Assembly: GCA_963758205.1 (NCBI GenBank)
Contig: CAVWUM010000005.1
Span: 1 to 64,000, forward strand
DNA length: 64,000 bases
Reading direction: 5' to 3'
DNA from: Owenweeksia sp963758205
Lineage (GTDB): Bacteria > Bacteroidota > Bacteroidia > Flavobacteriales > Schleiferiaceae
The notes under the pieces are model-generated. The model was not told the DNA's origin. It made no database searches and worked only from the letters and a program-made list of their open reading frames with translations. The position numbers and the translations under genes are program-made. Of the stretch, positions 55,344-63,513 are shown piece by piece. The first letter of the stretch is position 1; every line of letters begins with the position of its first letter.

Positions 55344-56477
55344 TTATGCTTTGGCCATCTCCTTCAAAGCCTTCCTAAACTTTTTATCAATCTCATTCCG
55401 TTTCCAGCCCAAGTGCCTTTCAATGGCTGAATAATAGCTTTCATCATCGCTGGTGGTTTCGGCCAAAAACTCCTTTACCGCTTTACAGTTTTCCTTATCA
55501 TGTATTAGTTGAATAATGGCTCCGCCAAGTACATAGCGGTAATCTGTGTATTCGTCCATGGTGCGCAAATCCAGCATGTTGTTCAGGTCAACTTCAGGGT
55601 GTTCTTCCAGGTAAGTCGCAGTTCGTTTAATATGCCATTGCAGGGATTGACCCCGGCTGCCGCCCAGAAAAGTAGCCAGTCCTTCTGAGGCCCAATTATG
55701 CATATCAGGATACATTGGATTAATAAACACATGCACCAGTTCGTGCGGGTAATACTCATCTGTACCCGTGGTATAAACACTTGTGCCGTTGGTTTTTCCA
55801 CTTGGTTTTTCGGTACCACTGCCGCCTACATTAAACTCAAATCCTTTTAAATCGTCCAGTTGCTTTCGGGTTTCGGCAAAGTAATACTCCACAGTATCAG
55901 GCTTACAGCCAAAAATCCCCGGAAGAGTGGACGTTATAAACTGATCTTGTTTTAGTGCCTTTTCTTCGTCAAACTCGTGATTTTTTGGATAGTAATATTT
56001 CAAATAGCCTACGGTTTGTGAGCTCCAGTCCTTTTGCAGGATTACATTCCGGGCGTTATATAACTTAAATTCTCCATCCGGCTTTTCTCTTTTGGCATAC
56101 ACATTCAGTATGCATAAAGTCATTATTGTATCATGCTTGGGGTAGTAAAACTGGGTGGTAACCTTATACAGGCCATCTTGCGCTGATATGCTCATGATCT
56201 GTGCAGTATATACCTTTATGAGCCTGTGGAAACTCGGGCTGTACTCATGGTTAATGAGGTTGTAATCCTTAATTCCATATTTGGCTACTTCAGCAGTGTT
56301 CCAATACTGTGCTCCGGCACTCTCTGTAGGTGCCTGCAGGTAATTCGTCCATACTTCAATTATCTCACTAAAGTTTTCCCACCCGGGGTTTACATCAAAG
56401 TTGAGCACTACTTTTTGGGCGGATAATTCAAAGCTGAATATAAATAGAAGGGTTGGTAAGAATGCATATTTAAACAT
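55344..56477 (-). CDS. Exported zinc metallopeptidase-like protein
   Basis: 377 residues with signal peptide MFKYAFLPTLLFIFSFELSAQ. Residues 22-230 are beta/alpha with no recognised domain. The active site is YYPHELVHVFINPMYPDMHNWASEGLATFLGG: HELVH at 245-249 with a Glu (E265 in ASEG) 16 residues later, the gluzincin peptidase-MA-like arrangement. The C-terminus (RHLGWKRNEIDKKFRKAL) is helical. Substrate unknown; convergent with the ZIP gene. Confidence 0.8.
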   Translation of the reverse strand: MFKYAFLPTLLFIFSFELSAQKVVLNFDVNPGWENFSEIIEVWTNYLQAPTESAGAQYWNTAEVAKYGIKDYNLINHEYSPSFHRLIKVYTAQIMSISAQDGLYKVTTQFYYPKHDTIMTLCILNVYAKREKPDGEFKLYNARNVILQKDWSSQTVGYLKYYYPKNHEFDEEKALKQDQFITSTLPGIFGCKPDTVEYYFAETRKQLDDLKGFEFNVGGSGTEKPSGKTNGTSVYTTGTDEYYPHELVHVFINPMYPDMHNWASEGLATFLGGSRGQSLQWHIKRTATYLEEHPEVDLNNMLDLRTMDEYTDYRYVLGGAIIQLIHDKENCKAVKEFLAETTSDDESYYSAIERHLGWKRNEIDKKFRKALKEMAKA

Positions 56478-56613
56478 GGTAAAGGATTTATCCCAAACAT
56501 ACAGAAATCGCTGATTTTACAGGCGAATACTTGGAGTTCTGCACTGCTAATTAACTGGCAAGTTTTACCTTAGCGCGCCCAAACAGATTCTATAATTTAA
56601 ATCATTCAATAAT

Positions 56614-57534
56614 ATGAAAGTCACCGTAGTAGGTGCTGGTGCAGTAGGTGCCAGTTGTGCTGAGTACATCGCCATTAAGGATTTTGCTTCTGAAGTGGTT
56701 TTAGTTGACATTAAGGAGGGTATGGCCGAAGGAAAAGCCATGGACCTTATGCAGTGTGCATCACTAAATGGTTTTGACACCAAAATAAGTGGAAGCACCA
56801 ATGATTACTCCAAAACAGCTGACAGCCATGTGGCAGTTATCACATCTGGTATTCCTCGTAAGCCGGGTATGACCCGCGAAGAGCTTATTTCTACTAATGC
56901 AGGTATTGTAAAGTCAGTAGCCGAAAACCTTATCAAGCATTCCCCAAATGTTATCATCATTGTGGTATCAAACCCAATGGATACAATGGCCTACCTGGCC
57001 CACAAAGCCACAGGTCTTCCTAAAAACCGTATTATCGGTATGGGTGGCGCTTTGGATTCTGCTCGCTTTAAGTACCGCCTGGCTGAAGCCCTGGATTGCC
57101 CTGCATCTGATGTGGATGGTATGGTGATTGGCGGACATAGCGATACGGGTATGATTCCTTTAACCCGCCTGGCTACCCGAAATAGTGTGCCTGTTTCTAA
57201 ATTCATTTCAGCTGATCGCTTAAATGAAGTGGCTGAGGAAACCAAAGTAGGTGGAGCTACCCTTACCAAATTGTTGGGTACTTCTGCATGGTATGCACCG
57301 GGTGCGGCTGTTTCGGCCATGGTACAGGCTATTGCACAGGATAGCAAAAAAATGTTTCCATGCTCATGCATGCTTGATGGCGAATACGGTATGAGTGACA
57401 TCTGCATTGGTGTGCCAGCTGTGATCGGAAAAAACGGTATTGAGCAAATTGTGGAAATTGAGCTTGATGAGGCCGAAAAGAATAAAATGACTGAAAGTGC
57501 CGATGCAGTTAGAAAAACCAATGGCTTACTATAG
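56614..57534 (+). CDS. mdh: Malate dehydrogenase
   Basis: 306 residues, LDH-like type. Oxidises malate to oxaloacetate with NAD+. NAD loop VVGAGAVGASCAEYIA; substrate residues R82 and R88 in GIPRKPGMTREEL, D148 and R151 in GALDSARFK, catalytic H175 in GGHSDTG. MDH rather than LDH because of R82 on the mobile loop. A TCA-cycle enzyme, cytosolic. Followed by a terminator at 57606. Confidence 0.96.
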   Translation: MKVTVVGAGAVGASCAEYIAIKDFASEVVLVDIKEGMAEGKAMDLMQCASLNGFDTKISGSTNDYSKTADSHVAVITSGIPRKPGMTREELISTNAGIVKSVAENLIKHSPNVIIIVVSNPMDTMAYLAHKATGLPKNRIIGMGGALDSARFKYRLAEALDCPASDVDGMVIGGHSDTGMIPLTRLATRNSVPVSKFISADRLNEVAEETKVGGATLTKLLGTSAWYAPGAAVSAMVQAIAQDSKKMFPCSCMLDGEYGMSDICIGVPAVIGKNGIEQIVEIELDEAEKNKMTESADAVRKTNGLL

Positions 57535-57605
57535 TTGTAAGGCCTTTAAGTTTTAAAGTTTTATAGTTTACAGGTTTAATCGCCTTCAGTTCACTTATTT
57601 TATTT

Positions 57606-57639
57606 AACCCTGTTCCGCTTTCGCGGGATGGGGTTTTTT
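57606..57639 (+). terminator. Rho-independent terminator after mdh
   Basis: A 13-bp stem rich in G-U pairs (57606-57618 with 57623-57635), loop TTTC, then TTTT. Confidence 0.72.
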
Positions 57640-57673
57640 GGTTTTGGGAAAGGGGTGATTAGAGCGATATTGA

Positions 57674-58036
57674 CTATTTATGACGATTTACGGCCGGAGG
57701 AACCCTTTGAATTAAATCAAGAAACAGATAAGAAGTATCTATCTTCTCAATTCGTTGCAGATCTCCATTATCGTTATAATAATACAATTTTATGCGAGTT
57801 AATTCTTCGGCATAAATAACTGAATCCTGCCATTCCTGCTGTGTCCATCCTAGCTGAAAAGCTTTATCCTTATCAATATTGGTTTTGACCGGTTTGTAAA
57901 ATTCCATTCGCTCAATCTTTCAATTCGGATGGTAATAAACCCACTTGCCCTTTTTTTGACCATGTTTGGTGCTTTGGTTTATAGCACAGGCCGAAAGTGC
58001 CAGTATCATAATTGAAATCATTACGCACCTTTTCAT
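57674..58036 (-). pseudogene. YwqK/MORN-like small lipoprotein with in-frame stop
   Basis: From ATG 58036 a lipoprotein signal (MKRCVMISIMILALSAC, Cys17) leads into QKKGKWVYYHPN, then a TGA at 57920-57922, then KIERMEFYKPV and on to the stop at 57674; all in one frame, 120 codons. KGKWVYYHPNGKIE is the YwqK-antitoxin-like/MORN-type repeat, where the G after HPN is expected, so GGA has probably become TGA. A further NDNGDLQRIEKID repeat follows. Without the stop it would be an ordinary small envelope repeat protein. Confidence 0.65.
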
Positions 58037-58157
58037 GTAAGAAAGTTAAAGTTACCTTAAGAGAACGTGGCGATGTTCATCATATTTCCGCATCAATCAG
58101 TTCAGGTTTATTAGAACCCTTTTCGTTTTTTAGAGTTAAGAAAATAAAGCATGAATC

Positions 58158-58457
58158 ATGAAAAACAAGGAAATAAAGCATCACCAGGAAGAAACGCACG
58201 GCAAATTTTACATGGGTGATGATGAACATAACACCGCGGAATTAACATACTCACGCGCAGAGGATGACAAGATAATTATAGATCACACCTGGGTGGATCC
58301 TAAAATGAGAAATCAGGGAGTTGGAGAACAGTTGGTAGAGGCGGCAGTAAATCATGCTCGCGAAGCCAACCTTAAGATAGTTACCCTCTGCACTTTTGCC
58401 CAAAGTGTTTTTGATAATACTTCAGACTACAATGATGTACTATTGAAAAGCTCCTGA
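58158..58457 (+). CDS. GNAT-family N-acetyltransferase (YjdJ-like)
   Basis: 99 residues: a compact GNAT with KFYMGDDEHNTAELTYSRAEDDKIIIDHTWVDPKMRNQGVGEQLVEAAVNHARE, where RNQGVG is the acetyl-CoA loop, and KIVTLCTFAQSVFDN. Members of this short class may acetylate small molecules or peptides. Cytosolic, stands alone. Confidence 0.88.
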   Translation: MKNKEIKHHQEETHGKFYMGDDEHNTAELTYSRAEDDKIIIDHTWVDPKMRNQGVGEQLVEAAVNHAREANLKIVTLCTFAQSVFDNTSDYNDVLLKSS

Positions 58458-58484
58458 AAAGAAACAGATAATTTATAGCCGGCT

Positions 58485-59291
58485 TTATTTATCCTGAAGC
58501 ACCAGGAGCGGAGTGCCGCTAAGCATGGCCATTTCACTGGAGTTGCCCTTGTCAAATAATCCGCGTAAAAACGACCGCTTATGATGTATCATAGTAAGCA
58601 GATCAATGTTGTTTTTATCATTAAAGGATTGCAACCCCTCCAGCACAGATTCGGAATGAATGTTTTGAACGGTTTGTCCCAACACCTCATTTCCGTAGGT
58701 AGCCTGCACCGTGGCCGGTGTTGATTCACCCACTTCAATATGAAATGGCAATAAGTAGGCATTACTGATCCGAACTATTTCTGTTAAAGGCTCTAGCACC
58801 TCATTATCCGGTAAAAAAATGTCATCCACAGCCAATGAAATACTCGTTGGGGTTTTTACTTCTGCATGAAAGGGAACGGTTAGTATGGGGGAGTTTACAT
58901 TACGTAAAACCTTTGCGGTATTACTTCCCATAAAAAACTTTTTAAGCCCTGATGCCCCGGTAGTGCCCATTACAATGAGCTGTACGTCATGCTCTTTTGA
59001 GAGGTTATACAGGCAGGTGTCAAGGTAACCGTTGTAGGTAGCATACTCCAGCTGTTTGGCTTTTTCCGGATATAAGGCTGCCAAAAAATTTCTTTCGGCA
59101 AGCAGGTTTTCTATAGAATTCTGGCGTAATACATCGCTTATTGAAATAAGCATTTCAGAGGTGGAAGCAGGTATGATGTAGCTGTTCACCAGCATAAAGT
59201 TTACCGGTTCATTGCCAAAAAGGTTTATGGCGTATTCGCAGGCTTTCCGGGCACTTTCTGAAAAATCGGTTGGCAATATTATCTTCTTCAT
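58485..59291 (-). CDS. Universal stress protein (tandem UspA domains)
   Basis: 268 residues, two UspA-like domains. The first has KIILPTDFSESARKACEYAINL and ends MGTTGASGLKKFFMGSNTAKVLRNVNSPILTVP with the ATP-binding G-x2-G-x9-G(S/T) pattern; the second is more divergent and ends SSEMAMLSGTPLLVL. USPs bind ATP and help cells under oxygen or nutrient stress. It lies 118 bp downstream of the REC-Crp regulator, with a palindrome between them, so it is a plausible target. Confidence 0.92.
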   Translation of the reverse strand: MKKIILPTDFSESARKACEYAINLFGNEPVNFMLVNSYIIPASTSEMLISISDVLRQNSIENLLAERNFLAALYPEKAKQLEYATYNGYLDTCLYNLSKEHDVQLIVMGTTGASGLKKFFMGSNTAKVLRNVNSPILTVPFHAEVKTPTSISLAVDDIFLPDNEVLEPLTEIVRISNAYLLPFHIEVGESTPATVQATYGNEVLGQTVQNIHSESVLEGLQSFNDKNNIDLLTMIHHKRSFLRGLFDKGNSSEMAMLSGTPLLVLQDK

Positions 59292-59379
59292 TTTTGCTTA
59301 TGCTGCTTCAGGAAACGTTATGCAAGCAAAAATGAAAATACCTCATACACTGTGGGGTGAGATGTGTCAGCTTAATTGA

Positions 59380-59393
59380 GTGACTTTTGTCAC
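59380..59393. promoter_or_regulatory. Candidate Crp/Fnr-type operator upstream of the stress protein gene
   Basis: GTGAC-TTTT-GTCAC, a perfect 5-bp dyad with 4-nt centre, about 87 bp before the USP start. Spacing and form suit a Crp/Fnr dimer. Confidence 0.55.
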
Positions 59394-59408
59394 CTGCGCA
59401 TCTTTTAC

Positions 59409-60473
59409 CTAAAACCCCTGAACAATACGCTTAAGTGCGGGAATATTCAGCACATGAATTTCGGTGCCTTCGCTTTCTATAAGGTTACTCTTCTTAAAAT
59501 CAGAAAGTACACGAATGAGCGACTCCTTAGCTGTACCCACCATATTGGCCAGATCCTCGCGAGACACTTTTAGTTTATGGCTGGTATTGCCGGTTTCGGC
59601 ATCTTTTTCAATAAGCTTAAGCAACACATCGGCCGTTCTTTCCCTTACGGGAGTATAGGCCAACTGTAACAGGCGGGCTTCCTTATCCTTTACACTGCCG
59701 CTAAGCATTTTAATAAATCGCAACGCTACATCCCTGTTTTTGGTAATCAGGGTTCTGAAATCCTGCTTGGGTATTACCGCCAATGAAACTTCCTCCATAG
59801 CAATAGCACTTTCGTTATACTCGTCATCTTCAAGCAAATTCATGTATCCGATAAACTCACCGGCATGATGCATATCAATTACCAGCTCCTTGCCCAGTTC
59901 ATCAAGTTTTACACTTTTTACCTTACCGGAGATGATGAAATACATGAAGTTGGCAAAGTCACCCTCGCTGTATATTATTTCCTTTTTATTGAAGATTTTC
60001 TCCTTGCGGTTTTCGCTCAATTCATTAAAATCGGCCAGGCCTTTGGCTTCATCCAAAAAGTTATTCAAGCCTTCCAGGGAAGGTTCAATCGCTCTACGGG
60101 CAAATTCATTTTTTTTAAGCCTGGTTTCTATCGCTTGCAGCAAGTCATCTTCCTCAAAAGGCTTGGTAATGTAATCATCAGCGCCCAGATTCATCCCTTT
60201 GCGCATATCGCTTTTTTCGGCCTTGGCCGTAAGAAAAATAAAAGGGATGGAAGCCGTTTCAGGCTTTTTGCTCAGTAACCTCAATACACCATATCCATCA
60301 AGGTCAGGCATCATTATATCGCATATTATCAGGTCGGGCTTTACTCTTTTGGCCAGTTCAATTCCTCGTTTTCCGTTTTCGGCTGTAGTCACATCATATT
60401 CTGATAATTCCAGAATTTCTTCCAGGTTTTCTCGTACAGCCGCATTGTCTTCTACAATAAGGATTTTCTTCAT
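59409..60473 (-). CDS. Fusion response regulator: REC receiver plus Crp/Fnr DNA-binding domain
   Basis: 354 residues from ATG 60473 (MKKILIVEDN). REC domain 1-120 with D52 in IICDIMMPDLDGYGVL and K104; a linker helix; cNMP-binding-type beta roll 155-270 (YSEGDFANFMYFIISGKVKSVKLDELGKELVIDMHHAGEFIGYMNLL); Crp HTH 285-345 with SREDLANMVGTAKESLIRVLSDFKK, the E-S-x-x-R helix contacts being kept. The roll lacks the cAMP-binding Arg/Ser pair pattern I would look for, so the receiver probably drives activity. It overlaps the PAS kinase by four bases (ATGA). Likely a phosphorylation-controlled Fnr/Crp regulator. Confidence 0.93.
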   Translation of the reverse strand: MKKILIVEDNAAVRENLEEILELSEYDVTTAENGKRGIELAKRVKPDLIICDIMMPDLDGYGVLRLLSKKPETASIPFIFLTAKAEKSDMRKGMNLGADDYITKPFEEDDLLQAIETRLKKNEFARRAIEPSLEGLNNFLDEAKGLADFNELSENRKEKIFNKKEIIYSEGDFANFMYFIISGKVKSVKLDELGKELVIDMHHAGEFIGYMNLLEDDEYNESAIAMEEVSLAVIPKQDFRTLITKNRDVALRFIKMLSGSVKDKEARLLQLAYTPVRERTADVLLKLIEKDAETGNTSHKLKVSREDLANMVGTAKESLIRVLSDFKKSNLIESEGTEIHVLNIPALKRIVQGF

Positions 60474-62026
60474 TTGGATTGATCGTTTGTTGGTATGGTT
60501 TGAAGAGGAAGAGAAATGATACATTCCGTTCCCTCACCTTCTTCGCTGTTCAGTTTAATACTGCCATGCAGCAAGTCTACATATTTTTTGATAATACTAA
60601 GCCCGAGGCCCGTACCCTCTATATTCAAGGCATTCTTTGCCCTGAAAAATCTTTCGAATAAATGTTGTTGCTCCGATTTTGGTATGCCCATACCCTGATC
60701 CTTCACCCTGAACACAAATCCACTTTCATCCGCCCGGGCTGTAAGGGCTATGCGCTTATTTTCATCAGAGTACTTAATGGCGTTGGATAACAGGTTGTGG
60801 AGAATATTTCGGACAATACTTTTATCGGTTACAAACAGCTCGGTCCCTTCAAACTCAAAATCTATTTGCTGGCCTTTTTTGGTCATGCCTTCCACATCTT
60901 CGGTAACTTCTTCTAAAAAGGCTTTAATATTAATTTCCTGCAGGTTTACCTCCACCTTACCTTCTTCCAGCTTATCAATGGATAAAAAGTCGTTCAGTAT
61001 GTTGGTGAGGTGGTGGACGGAACTACGCATACGGCTGATGTGCTTGTACTGCTTTTCCTTATCCCCATCGCGCTCGATATATTTTTGTAACAGAGATATG
61101 GATGAAAGAACTGTGGTAAGCGGTGTACGAAACTCATGCGAAGCCATGGACACAAACCGTGATTTTAATTCACTCAGTTGCTTTTCCTTTTCCAGGGCTT
61201 CCCTGATATCGCTTTGGGCTTTTTTGAGGGCAGTAATGTTTTGCTCCACAACCAATATCTGGTCTATGCTTCCGTCATCATCAGGCAACGCCACAGCATT
61301 TATCATGTAGGTACGGCCCTTAAATACAATTTCAAAATTGGAGTTTTCCCCTTCAAATACCTGCATAAGCTTGTCGCGTATCTCATTACGTATTTGCGGA
61401 TCAAGTCTCTCCAGGTAACTGGTACCCACCAGGCGCGAGCTATCCACACCAAGGCGGTACATCTCCATACCTTCAATAAAAATGTAGTTGAGGTTACGGT
61501 CAAATACGTTTATGGTACCATTGGGGAAGTTGCGCGAAATAATACTGTGCAGCTTCTGGCTTTCGCGAAGATCCTTAGTGCGATCAGCCACCTTCTGTTC
61601 CAGTTCCTGGTTAAGTTGCTGCAGGGCCAGGTCCGTTTTTTTGCGTTCTGTTACATCACTTATCAGGGCCATTACCATCATGTGTCCTTCATGCTGAAAA
61701 TGATTCAGAGAAATCTCAATAGGGAAGGTGCTGCCATCTTTACGCTCGGCTACAAGATCCAGCCCAATGCCCATGGCTCTTTTGGTAGGATGTGCATTAT
61801 AACGTTGCCTGTGCCCCACATGATTGTTACGAAGGGCCTGTGGCATTAGCAATTCTACGGGTTGGCCAATAAGTTCGCTCGTGGTGTAGCCAAACATTTC
61901 TTCAACCCGTGGATTAATAAGTTCAATGTTTCCATCGGCATTAGCAACAACAAGGCCTTCGGCCGCTGAAGTAAAAAGCAGGTTACTTATCTCGCTAATT
62001 TGAAGTGGGCTTAATCCTTCAGGCAT
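60470..62026 (-). CDS. PAS-PAS sensor histidine kinase (FixL-like)
   Basis: 518 residues, cytosolic. PAS 1 at about 12-128 has VEEMFGYTTSELIGQPVELLMPQALRNNHVGHRQRYNAHP, a close match to the FixL-type PAS in H69 and R75; PAS 2 at about 155-260 (FDRNLNYIFIEGMEMYRLG). HisKA with H297 in SMASHEFRTPLTTVLS, and HATPase_c with NILHNLLSNAIKYS, KDQGMGI and GTGLGLSI. Overlaps the REC-Crp gene by four bases, so coupled with it. By analogy with FixL/FixJ it may sense oxygen or redox; heme is not shown. Confidence 0.93.
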   Translation of the reverse strand: MPEGLSPLQISEISNLLFTSAAEGLVVANADGNIELINPRVEEMFGYTTSELIGQPVELLMPQALRNNHVGHRQRYNAHPTKRAMGIGLDLVAERKDGSTFPIEISLNHFQHEGHMMVMALISDVTERKKTDLALQQLNQELEQKVADRTKDLRESQKLHSIISRNFPNGTINVFDRNLNYIFIEGMEMYRLGVDSSRLVGTSYLERLDPQIRNEIRDKLMQVFEGENSNFEIVFKGRTYMINAVALPDDDGSIDQILVVEQNITALKKAQSDIREALEKEKQLSELKSRFVSMASHEFRTPLTTVLSSISLLQKYIERDGDKEKQYKHISRMRSSVHHLTNILNDFLSIDKLEEGKVEVNLQEINIKAFLEEVTEDVEGMTKKGQQIDFEFEGTELFVTDKSIVRNILHNLLSNAIKYSDENKRIALTARADESGFVFRVKDQGMGIPKSEQQHLFERFFRAKNALNIEGTGLGLSIIKKYVDLLHGSIKLNSEEGEGTECIISLPLQTIPTNDQSK

Positions 62027-62187
62027 TTAAATAGATAGTTTGAAAGTTGGGGCACTTATCAGGTGGCGAATTTATAAATATATGCCCCGGAAATTCAGTC
62101 AGCACCGATCAGAATATAACTACTGGTTACCTTGCCGCTTATGGTAAATATTCCAGATAGGAAATATTTGAGCGGTTTTAATAAAGC

Positions 62188-63465
62188 TTAGTTTATTTTA
62201 ACAAACCTCCTGTAGCCCAGTGATTGTGTGTTATTACTTAAATGGATAAAGTAAACACCACAAGGAAGGGTTTTAAGATTTACAGCAGGATGATCAATTT
62301 CAAAAGAACCGCGCTGCACGGCCTGACCTGTCAGGTTCATTATGGTAAAAAATGTTCTGGTAGGTTCAGTTCCGCTCACGGATAAGCTATTCTTCGCAGG
62401 GTTTGGATATAACTTCCAGTTAAGTTCCGAATAGTCTCTTTCAGGTATAGAAGAAATACAAGGGCTGCTTAATACTGTTTGAAATGTATCTGCCTGGCTA
62501 CAGTTTGTTGCAGTTAAAGTAACCACATATGTACCACTTGCCGCATAAATATTTGTTGGGTTTTTAAGATTTGAGCTGTTGCCATCTCCAAAATCCCAGA
62601 AGTAATTTTCTGCATGCTCAGATGTATTGTTAAACCCTACAAGACATGCGGTATCCGGAAGAACTGAATAGTTGAAACCTGCCACCGGATCATATTCTCC
62701 AACGTGCCATTTAGTGAGGCTATCAAAAACCACCACCTTAGCAGCATTCCTAATGGTTTGTGCTTCAAGAGCGGGAAGAGCGGAATTGAAAGGAACTAAA
62801 CCAGGATCTTTCCTAAAAAAGGTAGAATAGAAAGAACAGGCTGCAGCATAGGTCCCGGCTACAGAGGGATGACTTTCATCAGGAGAGTAAAGTTCGATGG
62901 AAGGATAGTTTGCTCTGATGTAGTTCCAGACGGCTCCTACAGGAGATAGAATGGCATCGTTGCTATCGGCCATCATGCGGTAGCGCATATTCAGTAAGCT
63001 GTCCATACCCCGATAAGTACATAGTGGAGGAAAAAAAGCGCAGTTGGAGGCATCACCGTTTTTGCGTCCCCAGGTCATGTAAAATACAGTTTCAGCACAT
63101 GAGTCATGATGGCTAATTAAACTGTCCAAGACACGGGCATAAGGAAAGACATCAGACTGAACCTGAGTTATTGGGAAAGCGGGGCGCTGGCTTTGTTCCT
63201 GCAATACCACATAGTCCCAACTTCCCGTTTTTATCTTATTGATGGTGGTGGTGTTGGTGCTATGCCCCTTTAACGTGTATCCTCCGGGTGTGCTGCTGTC
63301 ATATATTAAAGTATCGCCAGTCGCAGCGGCCATGTCAGAAACCATTTTTGGCAAATCATTTACATAGGTATAGCTATTGCCGATAAATAGTACACGCTTG
63401 GTTTGGCTTTGGGCGAAAGCCACAAATACGGTAAATAACAGGAATAAGGTAATGAGGTTTTTCAT
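62188..63465 (-). CDS. Secreted SGNH-hydrolase-like protein with PKD and T9SS domains
   Basis: 425 residues. Signal peptide MKNLITLFLLFTVFVAFAQ. SGNH-like domain: RVLFIGNSYTYVNDLPK (block I, S in GNSYT) and PDESHPSVAGTYAAA with the D-x2-H pair at the end, so a catalytic Ser-Asp-His set is likely. PKD domain at about 275-330 (NYFWDFGDGNSSNLKNPTNIY). Type A sorting domain at the C-terminus (YPNPAKNSLSVSG ... RRFVKIN). Probably a surface esterase exported by T9SS. Substrate unknown. Confidence 0.88.
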   Translation of the reverse strand: MKNLITLFLLFTVFVAFAQSQTKRVLFIGNSYTYVNDLPKMVSDMAAATGDTLIYDSSTPGGYTLKGHSTNTTTINKIKTGSWDYVVLQEQSQRPAFPITQVQSDVFPYARVLDSLISHHDSCAETVFYMTWGRKNGDASNCAFFPPLCTYRGMDSLLNMRYRMMADSNDAILSPVGAVWNYIRANYPSIELYSPDESHPSVAGTYAAACSFYSTFFRKDPGLVPFNSALPALEAQTIRNAAKVVVFDSLTKWHVGEYDPVAGFNYSVLPDTACLVGFNNTSEHAENYFWDFGDGNSSNLKNPTNIYAASGTYVVTLTATNCSQADTFQTVLSSPCISSIPERDYSELNWKLYPNPAKNSLSVSGTEPTRTFFTIMNLTGQAVQRGSFEIDHPAVNLKTLPCGVYFIHLSNNTQSLGYRRFVKIN

Positions 63466-63513
63466 GGAATCAGAATGAGGCTTAAAGGTAAGTATTGAAG
63501 AAATAAATCGAAT

